Part shown: in pieces, positions 56,601-64,000 of the stretch
Numbering within the stretch: the stretch's first letter is position 1
Layout of the letters: each line of letters opens with the position of its first letter
Source of the DNA: Pseudoprevotella muciniphila
GTDB lineage: Bacteria > Bacteroidota > Bacteroidia > Bacteroidales > Bacteroidaceae
Direction of reading: 5' to 3'
DNA length: 64,000 bases
Assembly (NCBI RefSeq): GCF_003265305.2
Contig: NZ_CP033459.1
Location: 806,001 to 870,000 of the forward strand
Translations under genes and position numbers: made by a program
Notes under the pieces: model-generated
Databases searched by the model: none
What the model was told of the DNA's origin: nothing
What the model saw: the letters and a program-made list of their open reading frames with translations, nothing else

Positions 56601-57577
56601 GAGAGCTGACGGGCAAGGAATGCCATTGTATAGGTCTTTCCGCAGCCTGTCGCACCAAAATAAGTTCCACCCTTACCGCTTTTTGTCTTCACCGATTTGA
56701 TGACACTCTCCCTGAGAAGTCGCGTGGCAAAAAACTGCGGATAGCGGCATACAATTTCCTTTTCGTCACTGTCAAAGTTCTCATCTTGGAAATACACATA
56801 GTCCCTGAATATCTCCAAAAACCTTTCTGGGCGATAAACACCTCTCACCATTGTCTCCAACTCGTCGAAAGGCATGGTGCTTACTTTATCGCCATTCTCT
56901 ACGCGCCGCCAAGCATAGAAATGTTCGTAAGGTGTACGGACTGTTCCCAATCGAGTCTTTACTCCATCGCTGATACAAGCCAACGGACAATAGTGCAGAA
57001 GTCCTGGAATATCTCGCCAATAGCGGATATTGATTTGTTCCCAGGCATCTTCAATCGTGGCATTGGCATCAGCAGGATTCTTCAGTTCTATTACGCAGAC
57101 GGGTATTCCGTTTACATACAGCAGCACATCAGGACGGCGATTCTTTACTGCACCATTATTGATGTATTCCACCGTGAACTGGTTGACAACGCGGAAGATA
57201 TTTGTGTTTTTTTGCTGCGGATGATCTAAGCAGGAAAAGTCTATCAAGTTGACAGTCGTTGGCCTTCCGTCCTTATCAACGGCAGGCACACCATTTACCA
57301 TCCACTTATAGACTTTATGCAATGTGGCAAAATCCGTGTCTGCACCTACCAGCCTGACGTTATCTGCTATTCTTTGCAGTTCCTCGTCCTTCACGTTCTT
57401 ATTGTTATCCTTCAAGAACTGAAGTAGGTCATCCATATAAAGCACTTCTTTTCTGTTGGCTCGTGATATAGAGTCACCAAACAGATACTGCCATCCCTCT
57501 CTTTCAAGGAAAGCAATGAGAGCATTCTCATAATCGCTCTCCACAAAGTGACCATTGATATTCTTTAATTTTGCCAT
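53693..57577 (-). CDS. hsdR: Type I restriction enzyme R subunit
   Basis: A 1294-residue HsdR from the ATG at 57577; a longer frame reaches 57625. The nuclease site is Asp150 and Glu164-x-Lys166 (RRPDVLLYVNGIPVCVIELK). The helicase has Walker A TYFGATGCGKTYTMA, DEAH box IICFSDEAHRTQ, FVGFTGTPIAETY and QTISRANRKYPGKEYG. HsdR translocates and cuts unmethylated DNA with HsdM and HsdS. The gene is complete. It is separated from hsdS by the RloC-like gene, as in loci with R-linked open reading frames. Confidence 0.95.
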   Translation of the reverse strand: MAKLKNINGHFVESDYENALIAFLEREGWQYLFGDSISRANRKEVLYMDDLLQFLKDNNKNVKDEELQRIADNVRLVGADTDFATLHKVYKWMVNGVPAVDKDGRPTTVNLIDFSCLDHPQQKNTNIFRVVNQFTVEYINNGAVKNRRPDVLLYVNGIPVCVIELKNPADANATIEDAWEQINIRYWRDIPGLLHYCPLACISDGVKTRLGTVRTPYEHFYAWRRVENGDKVSTMPFDELETMVRGVYRPERFLEIFRDYVYFQDENFDSDEKEIVCRYPQFFATRLLRESVIKSVKTKSGKGGTYFGATGCGKTYTMAFLARQLSLRCAAEIGSPTILMIVDREDLQKQGAKLFTKSTEFLGLGEVSVVPSRKKLREELSLRDSGGFFICTIQKFCDRKDDPIGLVNERSNIICFSDEAHRTQIEGSKRIQFSEDADENMRAMISKPYAKVLREALPNATFVGFTGTPIAETYQTFGDEIDRYTMDQAVADKITVPIKYHPRIAKVLLNQEKAKEIEAYYAKCADEGSTKEDIAKSKKAMSSLEMILGEPDRLEKLAVDIHDHYVSSVANDPDRVQKAMIVCSNRKIAYDLLLKFKAHYPEWFDERKTPEDVNVSPEELKELKEMPTIAMVASVGSNDEKDMYNYLGGVKNDQRSEDLDAAFKQVHSNFRIVIVVDMWITGFDVECLTYMYNDKPLQKHSLIQTISRANRKYPGKEYGLIVDYIGIRDQMLEARKMYGGDNSVALTEDDIEQATLIFREYMEILKALFRNYDLTPFLNPETGPIIRYTLLARAAEYVFSSNESFNTINKDGKKTKKVSFKTYFLQNVKRMRKAYDLCQPSGELGEEESALAQCFMAIAGMVYKMNGTDAPDTDTMNRRVAKMVEEALKYNNVESILEEGEEMDIFGPEFTERLDEIKMPASKLETLIKLLRKQITEYGKTNQIASKKFQDMLEATIQEYHDRRKFLSEQEAGATQEATAESIIKNATEQALNILKGMQADRESFRKLGLTFEEKAFYDILIHLRDKNNFEYGEDKEVDGIFINDKCKSLACKIRDIIDAKSSFADWLNNQRVRDQLKQDIKICLVKNGYPPQYTPEVFREVMEQVENFKENEDVDYNDVKTTSIPVISMYAPIEESEMMMAAEPFECYKWNRFDQNIIDFFGGDKTIIVGCAKDKKQKEWILAHSIYNVRLGKTKGSMEEHREMFGRASLLILYEFGKPDKLSAYTITGHKEMGREELKAMNYPNKNPRKSYMTFSIEPLDIDLSLLTNHGLIEKLIKINPVNEKGMPVFIEP

Positions 57578-57621
57578 AATATAAATCGATATTATCTCAT
57601 CATTCAATCCTATCAAGGATG

Positions 57622-60153
57622 TCATGCATTAAAGACTCCTTTTATTTTTGTCAATTCATTAGATAATTCCTTTAGCTTATCAACCGTTATTGGATTCTCT
57701 GAACTTGTCGTTCCATCGTGAATTTCTTCAGATACCGTGTCATGAATAATCTTAAGTTTGTCTATAAGGTCTGGTTTAGAATTAATCGATTTAATAACAT
57801 CCCATTGTATTCTGCTAGTCTTATTACTAACTTTAGGTGGTAATTGATTTTTATAAACATCTTCATCAATTATCTTCTCAACAGATCGTCTTATTAAAGC
57901 TGAAACCTTTATGTATTCCTCAAAAGGTTTTTTATTCAATTCTTTATTGATTTCTCTAATCAAAGCGCTTGAATTATCGCCTTTATAATTAGAAAGTATA
58001 CCTTTATCGTTGCCAATACCTTCAACTTTATATATCCTAATATGTTTTCCTTTGTGATTGTTACATGCCGAATCTATTGTTTTACATACATGATTATCCT
58101 TTGATGTTTCAAATCCATCAAGAAACAATTTATTATGGCAAAACACGATAACTTGTTTATTAAAATCAAGAAGTCTTTTAGCCAACATTCCCGCAATTTC
58201 ATGATCTAAACTTGTTACCGGATCGTCCAGAATTATAGGATAATTCTCATCTCGGATTTCCGCAAAAAACATTGCCAAGGCAACAGCTTTTTGTTCACCT
58301 TCACTAAGAATCTCTAGGACGGAATTATTGCCTGTCAATTTCAATTGAGTGTTACACTTCCCTTTACTACCATTAATGACCTCAAGTTCAACATTCAGTT
58401 TTTGACGTCCCAAAGCTTTTAATTCTTTCTCAAAGTTGGTTTTCAACGTGTTAGTCAATAGAGTTTTCTGGGCTTGATTTGCCAAGGAAGTTATCTGATT
58501 AGTCTTCGTTTCTGACTTTTTTTTCTCAATTGCTTTAATTTTGTCATGGATAGAGAAGTAATTCTCGATATCTGTTTTCTGCTTGGAAATAGCATTATTT
58601 TCTTTTAATCTTGCTATTTCTTTTTGCAATTCTTCAATTTTCTTCTCTTTCTCAGCCTTTGACGCATTAAGTTTCTCTATGGCGTCTACATGCTCATTTT
58701 GCTTATTTTCTATAATCTCTAATTCAGCAGAGAAATTCATTGTTGGCATCTGAATTTCCTCTGTGCTTTTTACAAATTGTAATAATGTCTTATACGCTGA
58801 TAGTTGCTCGATTTTCTTTTGTAATTCAATAGAATCTGTTATTACACTCTTCACTTCATCGGTTAGCGTTACTGCAACATCAAGTTTATCAATTTTACTC
58901 CTAATAGCAGAGAGTTTTTTTGAAGCATTATTTAATTCTTTTTCTGATGTATCACTCAGAAAATCAGCATATGCATCAATAATACGAATAGCTTCGTCTG
59001 TTCTTAATTCTTGATGGCAATATGGACATCTTTTTGGTCTTTCTTGATTACATAGTGCAGAATAATTATGCCCCGCTTGAATAAAGGATTTCCACTCCTG
59101 TGTATCAGACTTTGGCAAACATTTCAAAACTTCTGAACGTTTACGAGCAGATTCATTTTTATTCTTGGCAGATTCAAAAGCCATCAAAGCCTTAGCAAGT
59201 TCTTCTTCATAGGACTTCAAATCTCGAATTACAGAATTAAGCTTATCTACAAAAGAAGAAAGTTCTTTATTCTGCTTTGATCTGAGATTTATCGAGTCTT
59301 GAAAATTGTTTTGCTGTAACTGCCTTAATTCATTCTCTTTTTCAGTTAGGCTATTATTCTCAATATCTGAAAAGTTAAACTTTTCGGTTAGAACCTTACG
59401 CTCACTTACACTAAAATCCTCATGACTAATAAATTTACTTCTAACGCTATCGCTCAATTCTTCTGTTTGAATAACAGGAATACCTGTTTTCGTTAATTCA
59501 ATTTGTTCATTAAGTTTAGATGTATAATTGTCTAATATTTGGGCAATATAGCCAAACAAATGCAATCCTAAAGGATAAATGATTGTTTCATCAGGTTTTT
59601 TTGTTTGCAATAGCCCATTAAGATATGAAGAATCAAAAACTTTTACCCCTTGAAAATCAAAGTGTTTAGCATGAGAATCATTCCAACTATAATGTATTGA
59701 CGTATTACAAAGTCTATACTTTATGGAAACATTTATGTTCTTTCTGTTCCCTTCATTCGCATAGATATTGGGTATTATTTCCTTGTAAACCCCACCAGAG
59801 ATATTGTTTAGTATTCTAAAATAGCCACTTTTCCCTGAACCATTTAATCCATACAAAACAGTAACATCTGGCGAAAACTTTATTGTTTGGTTTTCGCATA
59901 ATGCATTTACACCACTTATATGTGTAAGGGATTCAAACAACAGTTTCTGGGATGACTGTTGGGCTGATGACAGATTGTAAGTTTGTACCTGTAATGGGGT
60001 ACCATTTAATAGATTATCAAAAATCTCATTTATACGCGATTCTTCAATAGCTCCATTTGTTTCAATGGCATCTTTTATCAAAGCCTTTAACCATCCTGGT
60101 TTTTTATTTGCAAACTCCGATAGATAATCTTTCGCATGATTCTTATTATTCAT
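57622..60153 (-). CDS. RloC/PrrC-like zinc-hook ATPase, probable anticodon nuclease
   Basis: An 843-residue SMC/Rad50-like ATPase: Walker A GLNGSGKS (102-109), two coiled-coil arms around a CPYC zinc hook (Cys376, Cys379), signature LSEGEQKAVALAMFFAE and Walker B YPIILDDPVTSLDHE. The C-terminal 90 residues hold R755-x3-E759 and His804/His812, resembling the Arg-x3-Glu...His triad of PrrC/RloC anticodon nucleases (inference). Such tRNases are kept silent by the type I enzyme and released when phages attack it. The position between hsdS and hsdR is as expected for rloC. Confidence 0.78.
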   Translation of the reverse strand: MNNKNHAKDYLSEFANKKPGWLKALIKDAIETNGAIEESRINEIFDNLLNGTPLQVQTYNLSSAQQSSQKLLFESLTHISGVNALCENQTIKFSPDVTVLYGLNGSGKSGYFRILNNISGGVYKEIIPNIYANEGNRKNINVSIKYRLCNTSIHYSWNDSHAKHFDFQGVKVFDSSYLNGLLQTKKPDETIIYPLGLHLFGYIAQILDNYTSKLNEQIELTKTGIPVIQTEELSDSVRSKFISHEDFSVSERKVLTEKFNFSDIENNSLTEKENELRQLQQNNFQDSINLRSKQNKELSSFVDKLNSVIRDLKSYEEELAKALMAFESAKNKNESARKRSEVLKCLPKSDTQEWKSFIQAGHNYSALCNQERPKRCPYCHQELRTDEAIRIIDAYADFLSDTSEKELNNASKKLSAIRSKIDKLDVAVTLTDEVKSVITDSIELQKKIEQLSAYKTLLQFVKSTEEIQMPTMNFSAELEIIENKQNEHVDAIEKLNASKAEKEKKIEELQKEIARLKENNAISKQKTDIENYFSIHDKIKAIEKKKSETKTNQITSLANQAQKTLLTNTLKTNFEKELKALGRQKLNVELEVINGSKGKCNTQLKLTGNNSVLEILSEGEQKAVALAMFFAEIRDENYPIILDDPVTSLDHEIAGMLAKRLLDFNKQVIVFCHNKLFLDGFETSKDNHVCKTIDSACNNHKGKHIRIYKVEGIGNDKGILSNYKGDNSSALIREINKELNKKPFEEYIKVSALIRRSVEKIIDEDVYKNQLPPKVSNKTSRIQWDVIKSINSKPDLIDKLKIIHDTVSEEIHDGTTSSENPITVDKLKELSNELTKIKGVFNA

Positions 60154-60168
60154 AATTGCTTTCTATTG

Positions 60169-61272
60169 TTACTCTGTTAAACTTCCCCTAATCAGCACAG
60201 GGCATATATTTTTAAGTTGTTCTTTGAGTGCTTCTGCTATACGCTGACGCTCTTTATAGACATTATAGATGGAGGCTATGGCTTTTTGTATTTCAATTGA
60301 TGGAATCGGAATTTGGACATCTTCCATGTCTTCATATTCAAAAAATTCATGTGCGCTTCCTTTTGACATATATCTTGCATACCTGTCAAATTCAGAACGC
60401 TTGAACCACATCATAAGATACTCTGGATATAATTTATCATTAGCCGATATTTCAAAAATTTGATATGCAGAAGAAACAACACAGTCATCGCCCGTTCTAT
60501 AGGCAATGGAAATCTTTTCGCCATTTCTTGTGGTTGCTCTATTGTATGCAAATTGTCCTTTACGAACTATTTTGGCACTTGTTTCCGCATCAGCAACTTG
60601 TTTTGGGTTAGCAAATTCTTTATCATTAGTGATTCCTTGCGCCAAATTAATTTTGAGATCAGAATTTCGTTCATCACGAGGTCTGATATATGGACCTATC
60701 TTTTCGCATTTCATCCTTCTTCTTAAATCCTCAATATACCCATCGCAGACAAGTTTCAATTCTTCCACTTTGCTTTGATAGGCAGCGAGATTGTTTTGGA
60801 GAGCCAAATAAACATCAACGTATTTACGCTGTTGCTCGATGGAAGGGAGCGGTAATTCAATATCACTTAAATCATTGAAATTAAATTCAGGTCTTTGGCT
60901 ACCAAAATTTCTGAAAGTAACTTCTCTTCTGAATTCATTACGACGCAAATAAATAAATAGCCAAATAGGATCTATTTTTTCTTTCCCCTTCTCATTCAAA
61001 TGGAATATTTGATAGAGATGAGACACAATACACAAGCCCTCCGTTCTATAAGCAATGGAGCCTAAATCAAATCGTGAGGGATTATAAACAAAATCACCAT
61101 TATTCACGATTTTGTATGGTTTCAAATCAACTCCTTGAACATTGCCTTTCGGAAGAGAGAAAACTCCATCACTTGTAACGCCAACTATCAAATCTTCCTT
61201 ATATTTCAAGGAACGATTATTGGCTGTGGAACGCTCAATGTATTCTCCCAATTTATATTTCTTCAGTCCCAT
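60169..61272 (-). CDS. hsdS: Type I restriction enzyme specificity subunit
   Basis: A 367-residue HsdS with two target-recognition half-domains, each followed by a conserved helix: TRD1 ends at IELPLPSIEQQRKYVDVYLA, TRD2 at VQIPIPSIEIQKAIASIYNV. The repeated LP(L/P)PSIE-x-Q motif is the hallmark of the central and distal conserved regions. It sets the DNA sequence recognised by HsdM and HsdR. Only one hsdS is seen, with no inverted partial copy or recombinase gene beside it in the window, so phase-variable shuffling is not evident. Confidence 0.92.
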   Translation of the reverse strand: MGLKKYKLGEYIERSTANNRSLKYKEDLIVGVTSDGVFSLPKGNVQGVDLKPYKIVNNGDFVYNPSRFDLGSIAYRTEGLCIVSHLYQIFHLNEKGKEKIDPIWLFIYLRRNEFRREVTFRNFGSQRPEFNFNDLSDIELPLPSIEQQRKYVDVYLALQNNLAAYQSKVEELKLVCDGYIEDLRRRMKCEKIGPYIRPRDERNSDLKINLAQGITNDKEFANPKQVADAETSAKIVRKGQFAYNRATTRNGEKISIAYRTGDDCVVSSAYQIFEISANDKLYPEYLMMWFKRSEFDRYARYMSKGSAHEFFEYEDMEDVQIPIPSIEIQKAIASIYNVYKERQRIAEALKEQLKNICPVLIRGSLTE

Positions 61273-61275
61273 AGG

Positions 61276-62430
61276 CTATTTCTCCTCTTCTCCATTATTT
61301 TGCAAACGGAAAATTTCTTTCTGCTGCTCTATCTCACGAGCCAATACCTCTTTTGAAGGCATATAGGTGAGATACTTTGAGGCATACATCTGTTTGTTGC
61401 TGGCAAGCGTCGAGAAACGTGCTACGTCGGCATTGGTTTCCGAGCAAAGTATGATTCCAATCGTCGGGTTGTCGCCTTCGGTACGCTTGTAGGTGTCGAA
61501 AAGTTTTAAGTACATATCCATCTGCCCAACATCCTCATACGACACTTTGGTGGTCTTGAGGTCAACCAAGACAAAGCATTTCAGCAGATAGTTGTAAAAC
61601 ACCAAGTCTATGTAATAATCATCGTCCTCAGTATGAATATGCATCTGACGATTAACGAGAGCATACCCCTTGCCCATCTCCATGAGGAAATGTTCCAAAT
61701 GATCAAGTATGGCTTGTTCGAGCTTGCTTTCCGTGAAAGCTTCCCGGTGACTGAGTCCAAGAAACTCTACAAGCATGGGATTCTTAACAAACGTTGATTT
61801 CTCTTTCTCGTAGTCGGCTGTCAAACGGTGCATCTCATCTACCACCTCTTGCCGCTTTATCTCGGGCGTCTGAGTCAGACGATAATAATATTGAGAATCT
61901 ATGTTACGCTTCAAAGTGCGATAGTCCCATTGTTGTGTGGCAGCCTCCTGCATATACCACATACGGGCTTCTGGGTCGGCAACACGTATCAGCCTTTCGT
62001 AATGACTCCAAGATAATTGGACGGGTAACACGATTCCATTAGAAACAGATTCAGCAGGCATTGTCTGCTGAATTGATGCAAGCTTCGACCTAAATTCAGC
62101 AGGCGTTGTCTGCTGAATTAGTAAATTGCTGAAAGCCAAATAGAACTTGCGATAATTTCTCACTTGAGTTTCGGAAAAGCCTCGGCCGAACTCTTCCGTT
62201 AACGATTGGGAGGCCAGCTCTATGACATGCTTACCATAGTCTGCGCGAGCCTTTCCCTGCTGCTCTTGCAGAACAATACGTCTGCCAATTAGCCAGTTTT
62301 GCACTACCTGCATCATATTGGCCATGCGATAACTGGTATCTCTGGCGGCAGATACTATTGTTCGAAGGTCGCTAATGAAACTCTTCTCTTCACTTTTGTT
62401 GTTATACTGTATCGTACTTGCCATAATCAC
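61276..62430 (-). CDS. DUF1016/YhcG-family nuclease-like protein inside the hsd operon
   Basis: A 384-residue relative of the protein at 31054, with LIGRRIVLQEQQGKARADYG, RGFSETQVRNYRKFYLAFSN, QLSWSHYERLIRV, DDYYIDLVFYNYLLKCFV and VDLKTTKVS. The Glu of the Glu-x-Lys site is Asp here. The hsdM stop overlaps its ATG. The middle linker holds two copies of IQQT(T/M)PAE encoded by 25-bp perfect hairpins. The role is unknown; DUF1016 genes are frequent between hsdM and hsdS in Bacteroidetes. Confidence 0.88.
   Translation of the reverse strand: MIMASTIQYNNKSEEKSFISDLRTIVSAARDTSYRMANMMQVVQNWLIGRRIVLQEQQGKARADYGKHVIELASQSLTEEFGRGFSETQVRNYRKFYLAFSNLLIQQTTPAEFRSKLASIQQTMPAESVSNGIVLPVQLSWSHYERLIRVADPEARMWYMQEAATQQWDYRTLKRNIDSQYYYRLTQTPEIKRQEVVDEMHRLTADYEKEKSTFVKNPMLVEFLGLSHREAFTESKLEQAILDHLEHFLMEMGKGYALVNRQMHIHTEDDDYYIDLVFYNYLLKCFVLVDLKTTKVSYEDVGQMDMYLKLFDTYKRTEGDNPTIGIILCSETNADVARFSTLASNKQMYASKYLTYMPSKEVLAREIEQQKEIFRLQNNGEEEK
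62049..62118. repeat. Two in-frame palindromic 25-bp repeats within the DUF1016 gene
   Basis: ATTCAGCAG, seven bases, CTGCTGAAT at 62049-62073 and again at 62094-62118, differing only at one loop base. The 45-bp period keeps frame (15 codons). Confidence 0.85.
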
Positions 62431-64000
62431 TCTCCCTCTTTAATACTATATCCAATTCCCCCGAATGCTTCTTCAAGCATCTTTTGTGATTCCTTTTCTC
62501 GTTGCATCAGTTGTTTCATTTCCTGCTGAATGCGAGCCATCTCCTTGGGATAGTCTATTTCAAGGTCGTGGTCGACGAACTCGATGTACTTGCTTGGCAC
62601 CAGTGTCCAATTGCTCTGTTCAATCTCATCAATGCCCACGCTGCGATATAGTTCTGGTACAGCAAAGTTGTTGCCGTCTGTTCCCTCAGACTGCCACTGA
62701 TGATAGATATCTGCCACATATTGAATTTGTTCCGCAATGAGACGCACCTTCTTCTTCTGTTCGCCCTTGACAGGATTCTCATTCCATTGGCGCAAGTCCA
62801 TAAAGAGTATTTCATGCTCCCGGTTCCTGAGTTGACGACCATGATATTTCCCACCCTTCTTATTCTGGTTGAGAATCCAGAAGGTGACGCTGATATCTGT
62901 CGTGATAAACAATTCCCTCGGCAGAATGATGATGGCTTCCACCTTGTCGTTCTTGATCAGTTCCTTGCGGATTTCAAGAGCATCAGTGTCACCCAAAGCG
63001 CCATTAGCCAACAAGAAACCAGCCACACCTGAAAGAGGTTTCAGGTGAGAAAGCATGTGAAGAATCCATGCATAGTTGGCGTTGCTCTCTGGAGGTGTAG
63101 CATAGTCTGTCCAGCGAGAGTCGTTCTTCAGATTATCATTATACCAGCCTTTCAAGTTGAAAGGTGGATTGGCCATAATATAGTCGAAGTAAAGGCCTTT
63201 ATGCAGGTCTTTGGTGAAAGTGGAATCGCTTTCCGGACCCAGATTATGACTGATACCACGCAAAGCGAGGTTCATCTTTGCCAGACGATAAGTAGCTGCC
63301 TCTTTCTCCTGTCCATACACATTGATACGGCTGATGTCGCCTTGTTTGGCTTTCACCAAGTCAGTACTCTGTATGAACATACCACCAGAACCACAGCAAG
63401 GATCGTAAAGAGTACCATCGAATGGTTCGATAACAGTTGCGATGAGCTGAACAACATCATGTGGTGTATAGAACTCGCCCTCCTCCTTCGTGGCGTTAAC
63501 GGCAAACTCTTTCAGGAAATACTCATATACGCGGCCTATCAGGTCTTTCTCCTCACCAAAAGTCTTATGGCTAATCTTGTTGACCTCATCCACAATCTTC
63601 TTCATGTCGTTTGCACCAAGATTGCGCTGAGTGAATGTACCTTCCACAAAACAACCTTTCAGCGTAGGATTCGTTTCACCAATACTGCGAAGAGCGGTAT
63701 CAAGAGCCACATTCAGTTGGGGTGCAGCCGTATTGATGATGGTTGACCAACGAGCCTCTACCGGCAAGTCAAATGTACCATCAGCAAAGGTTGCGTCATC
63801 AAAGAAAGCTTTGATGATTTCCTCATCGTCTGGGTCTAACCCTTCCTCAATGAGTCGCTGACGAAGCGAAGCCACGCCATCCTCGTATTTCTCGCCCATA
63901 AAGCGGAGGAACACGAGAGTAAGCATCATATCACGCTTCTCAAAGAACGATCCTGAGTTCTTTGCTTGCCTCAATATATCTCGACACTTGAACAATATAT
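62427..64000 (-). CDS. hsdM: Type I restriction enzyme M subunit (N6-adenine methyltransferase), 5' end cut
   Basis: At least 522 residues. The N-terminal helical HsdM domain (FEKRDMMLTLVFLRFMGEKY) is followed by the methyltransferase domain with the SAM motif LYDPCCGSGGMFIQSTDL and catalytic NPPFNLKG, and the C-terminal coiled coil that contacts HsdS. The only start in the window is a TTG at 63995, two residues before CRDILRQAK, where other HsdM proteins have further residues. The frame is open to the edge, so the true start probably lies outside. It is the first visible gene of the nine-gene operon. Confidence 0.93.
   Translation of the reverse strand, partial: ILFKCRDILRQAKNSGSFFEKRDMMLTLVFLRFMGEKYEDGVASLRQRLIEEGLDPDDEEIIKAFFDDATFADGTFDLPVEARWSTIINTAAPQLNVALDTALRSIGETNPTLKGCFVEGTFTQRNLGANDMKKIVDEVNKISHKTFGEEKDLIGRVYEYFLKEFAVNATKEEGEFYTPHDVVQLIATVIEPFDGTLYDPCCGSGGMFIQSTDLVKAKQGDISRINVYGQEKEAATYRLAKMNLALRGISHNLGPESDSTFTKDLHKGLYFDYIMANPPFNLKGWYNDNLKNDSRWTDYATPPESNANYAWILHMLSHLKPLSGVAGFLLANGALGDTDALEIRKELIKNDKVEAIIILPRELFITTDISVTFWILNQNKKGGKYHGRQLRNREHEILFMDLRQWNENPVKGEQKKKVRLIAEQIQYVADIYHQWQSEGTDGNNFAVPELYRSVGIDEIEQSNWTLVPSKYIEFVDHDLEIDYPKEMARIQQEMKQLMQREKESQKMLEEAFGGIGYSIKEGE

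Noticed and set aside
60169-61272. Phase-variable hsdS shufflon
   Set aside because: Only one complete hsdS is present, with no partial inverted copies or tyrosine recombinase in the window.

Overview
The window looks like a Bacteroidales chromosome, most likely Prevotellaceae or a close relative. The support is a guaB-ppiC-surA-ostA order, a type IX secretion sorting tail, BACON and PepSY-like lipoproteins, an S1 Ser-type sulfatase, AMP nucleosidase, and repeated Bacteroidetes-type promoters (TTG, about 20 bp, TAnnTTTG). No tRNA, rRNA or CRISPR array was recognised. The species cannot be fixed from the sequence alone.

Positions 1-34,400 are ordinary core genome. Minus strand: an envelope/periplasm cluster (guaB, ppiC, surA, an OstA-like gene cut by the window edge), an M15 peptidase, an RSH (p)ppGpp synthetase with a degenerate hydrolase domain, nudC, a phosphosugar mutase, an XRE regulator, holA and AMP nucleosidase. 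Plus strand: a HAD phosphatase, an orphan HSDR_N_2-like protein, a HigA-like regulator, kdsC-maf-yciO-like genes, a secreted T9SS protein with a sulfatase, a PreA-type dehydrogenase and a HerA-like ATPase. Almost every gap in this half carries a short degenerate tandem repeat of period 9-10 bp with a different unit sequence, and two gaps (3.1 kb and 10 kb) share a larger element with inverted arms. Small accessory cassettes already appear at 30-32 kb: a YafQ-type toxin-antitoxin pair between 110-bp direct repeats, and a DUF1016 nuclease gene inserted at the 3' end of rmuC, leaving a 68-bp identical repeat.

Positions 36,700-64,000, after dnaK, are a visibly more AT-rich defence island built as two convergent blocks. 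The plus-strand block (37.0-45.3 kb) is a TerB-like protein, then DuOB, DUF488, DUF488, DuOB-plus-tail, a reverse transcriptase, and a phospholipase-D-family protein with a long coiled coil. The DuOB set and the RT set each start behind a copy of the same roughly 90-bp promoter/operator with paired GCAACGTTGC palindromes, suggesting one co-regulated system. The minus-strand block (64.0-47.8 kb) reads as one nine-gene operon: hsdM, DUF1016, hsdS, an RloC-like zinc-hook ATPase, hsdR, a GmrSD-type DUF262/HNH protein, DUF1848, a methyltransferase/NERD-like/SF1-helicase fusion, and a small TerB. An IS110-family element and a small membrane protein gene sit between the two blocks.

Best candidates for undescribed systems are (a) the mirrored DuOB-DUF488-DUF488-DuOB genes with RT and PLD proteins under a duplicated operator, and (b) the DUF1848, methyltransferase-helicase and TerB trio at the end of the type I restriction operon. 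All functional statements about these are inference from domain content and gene order.
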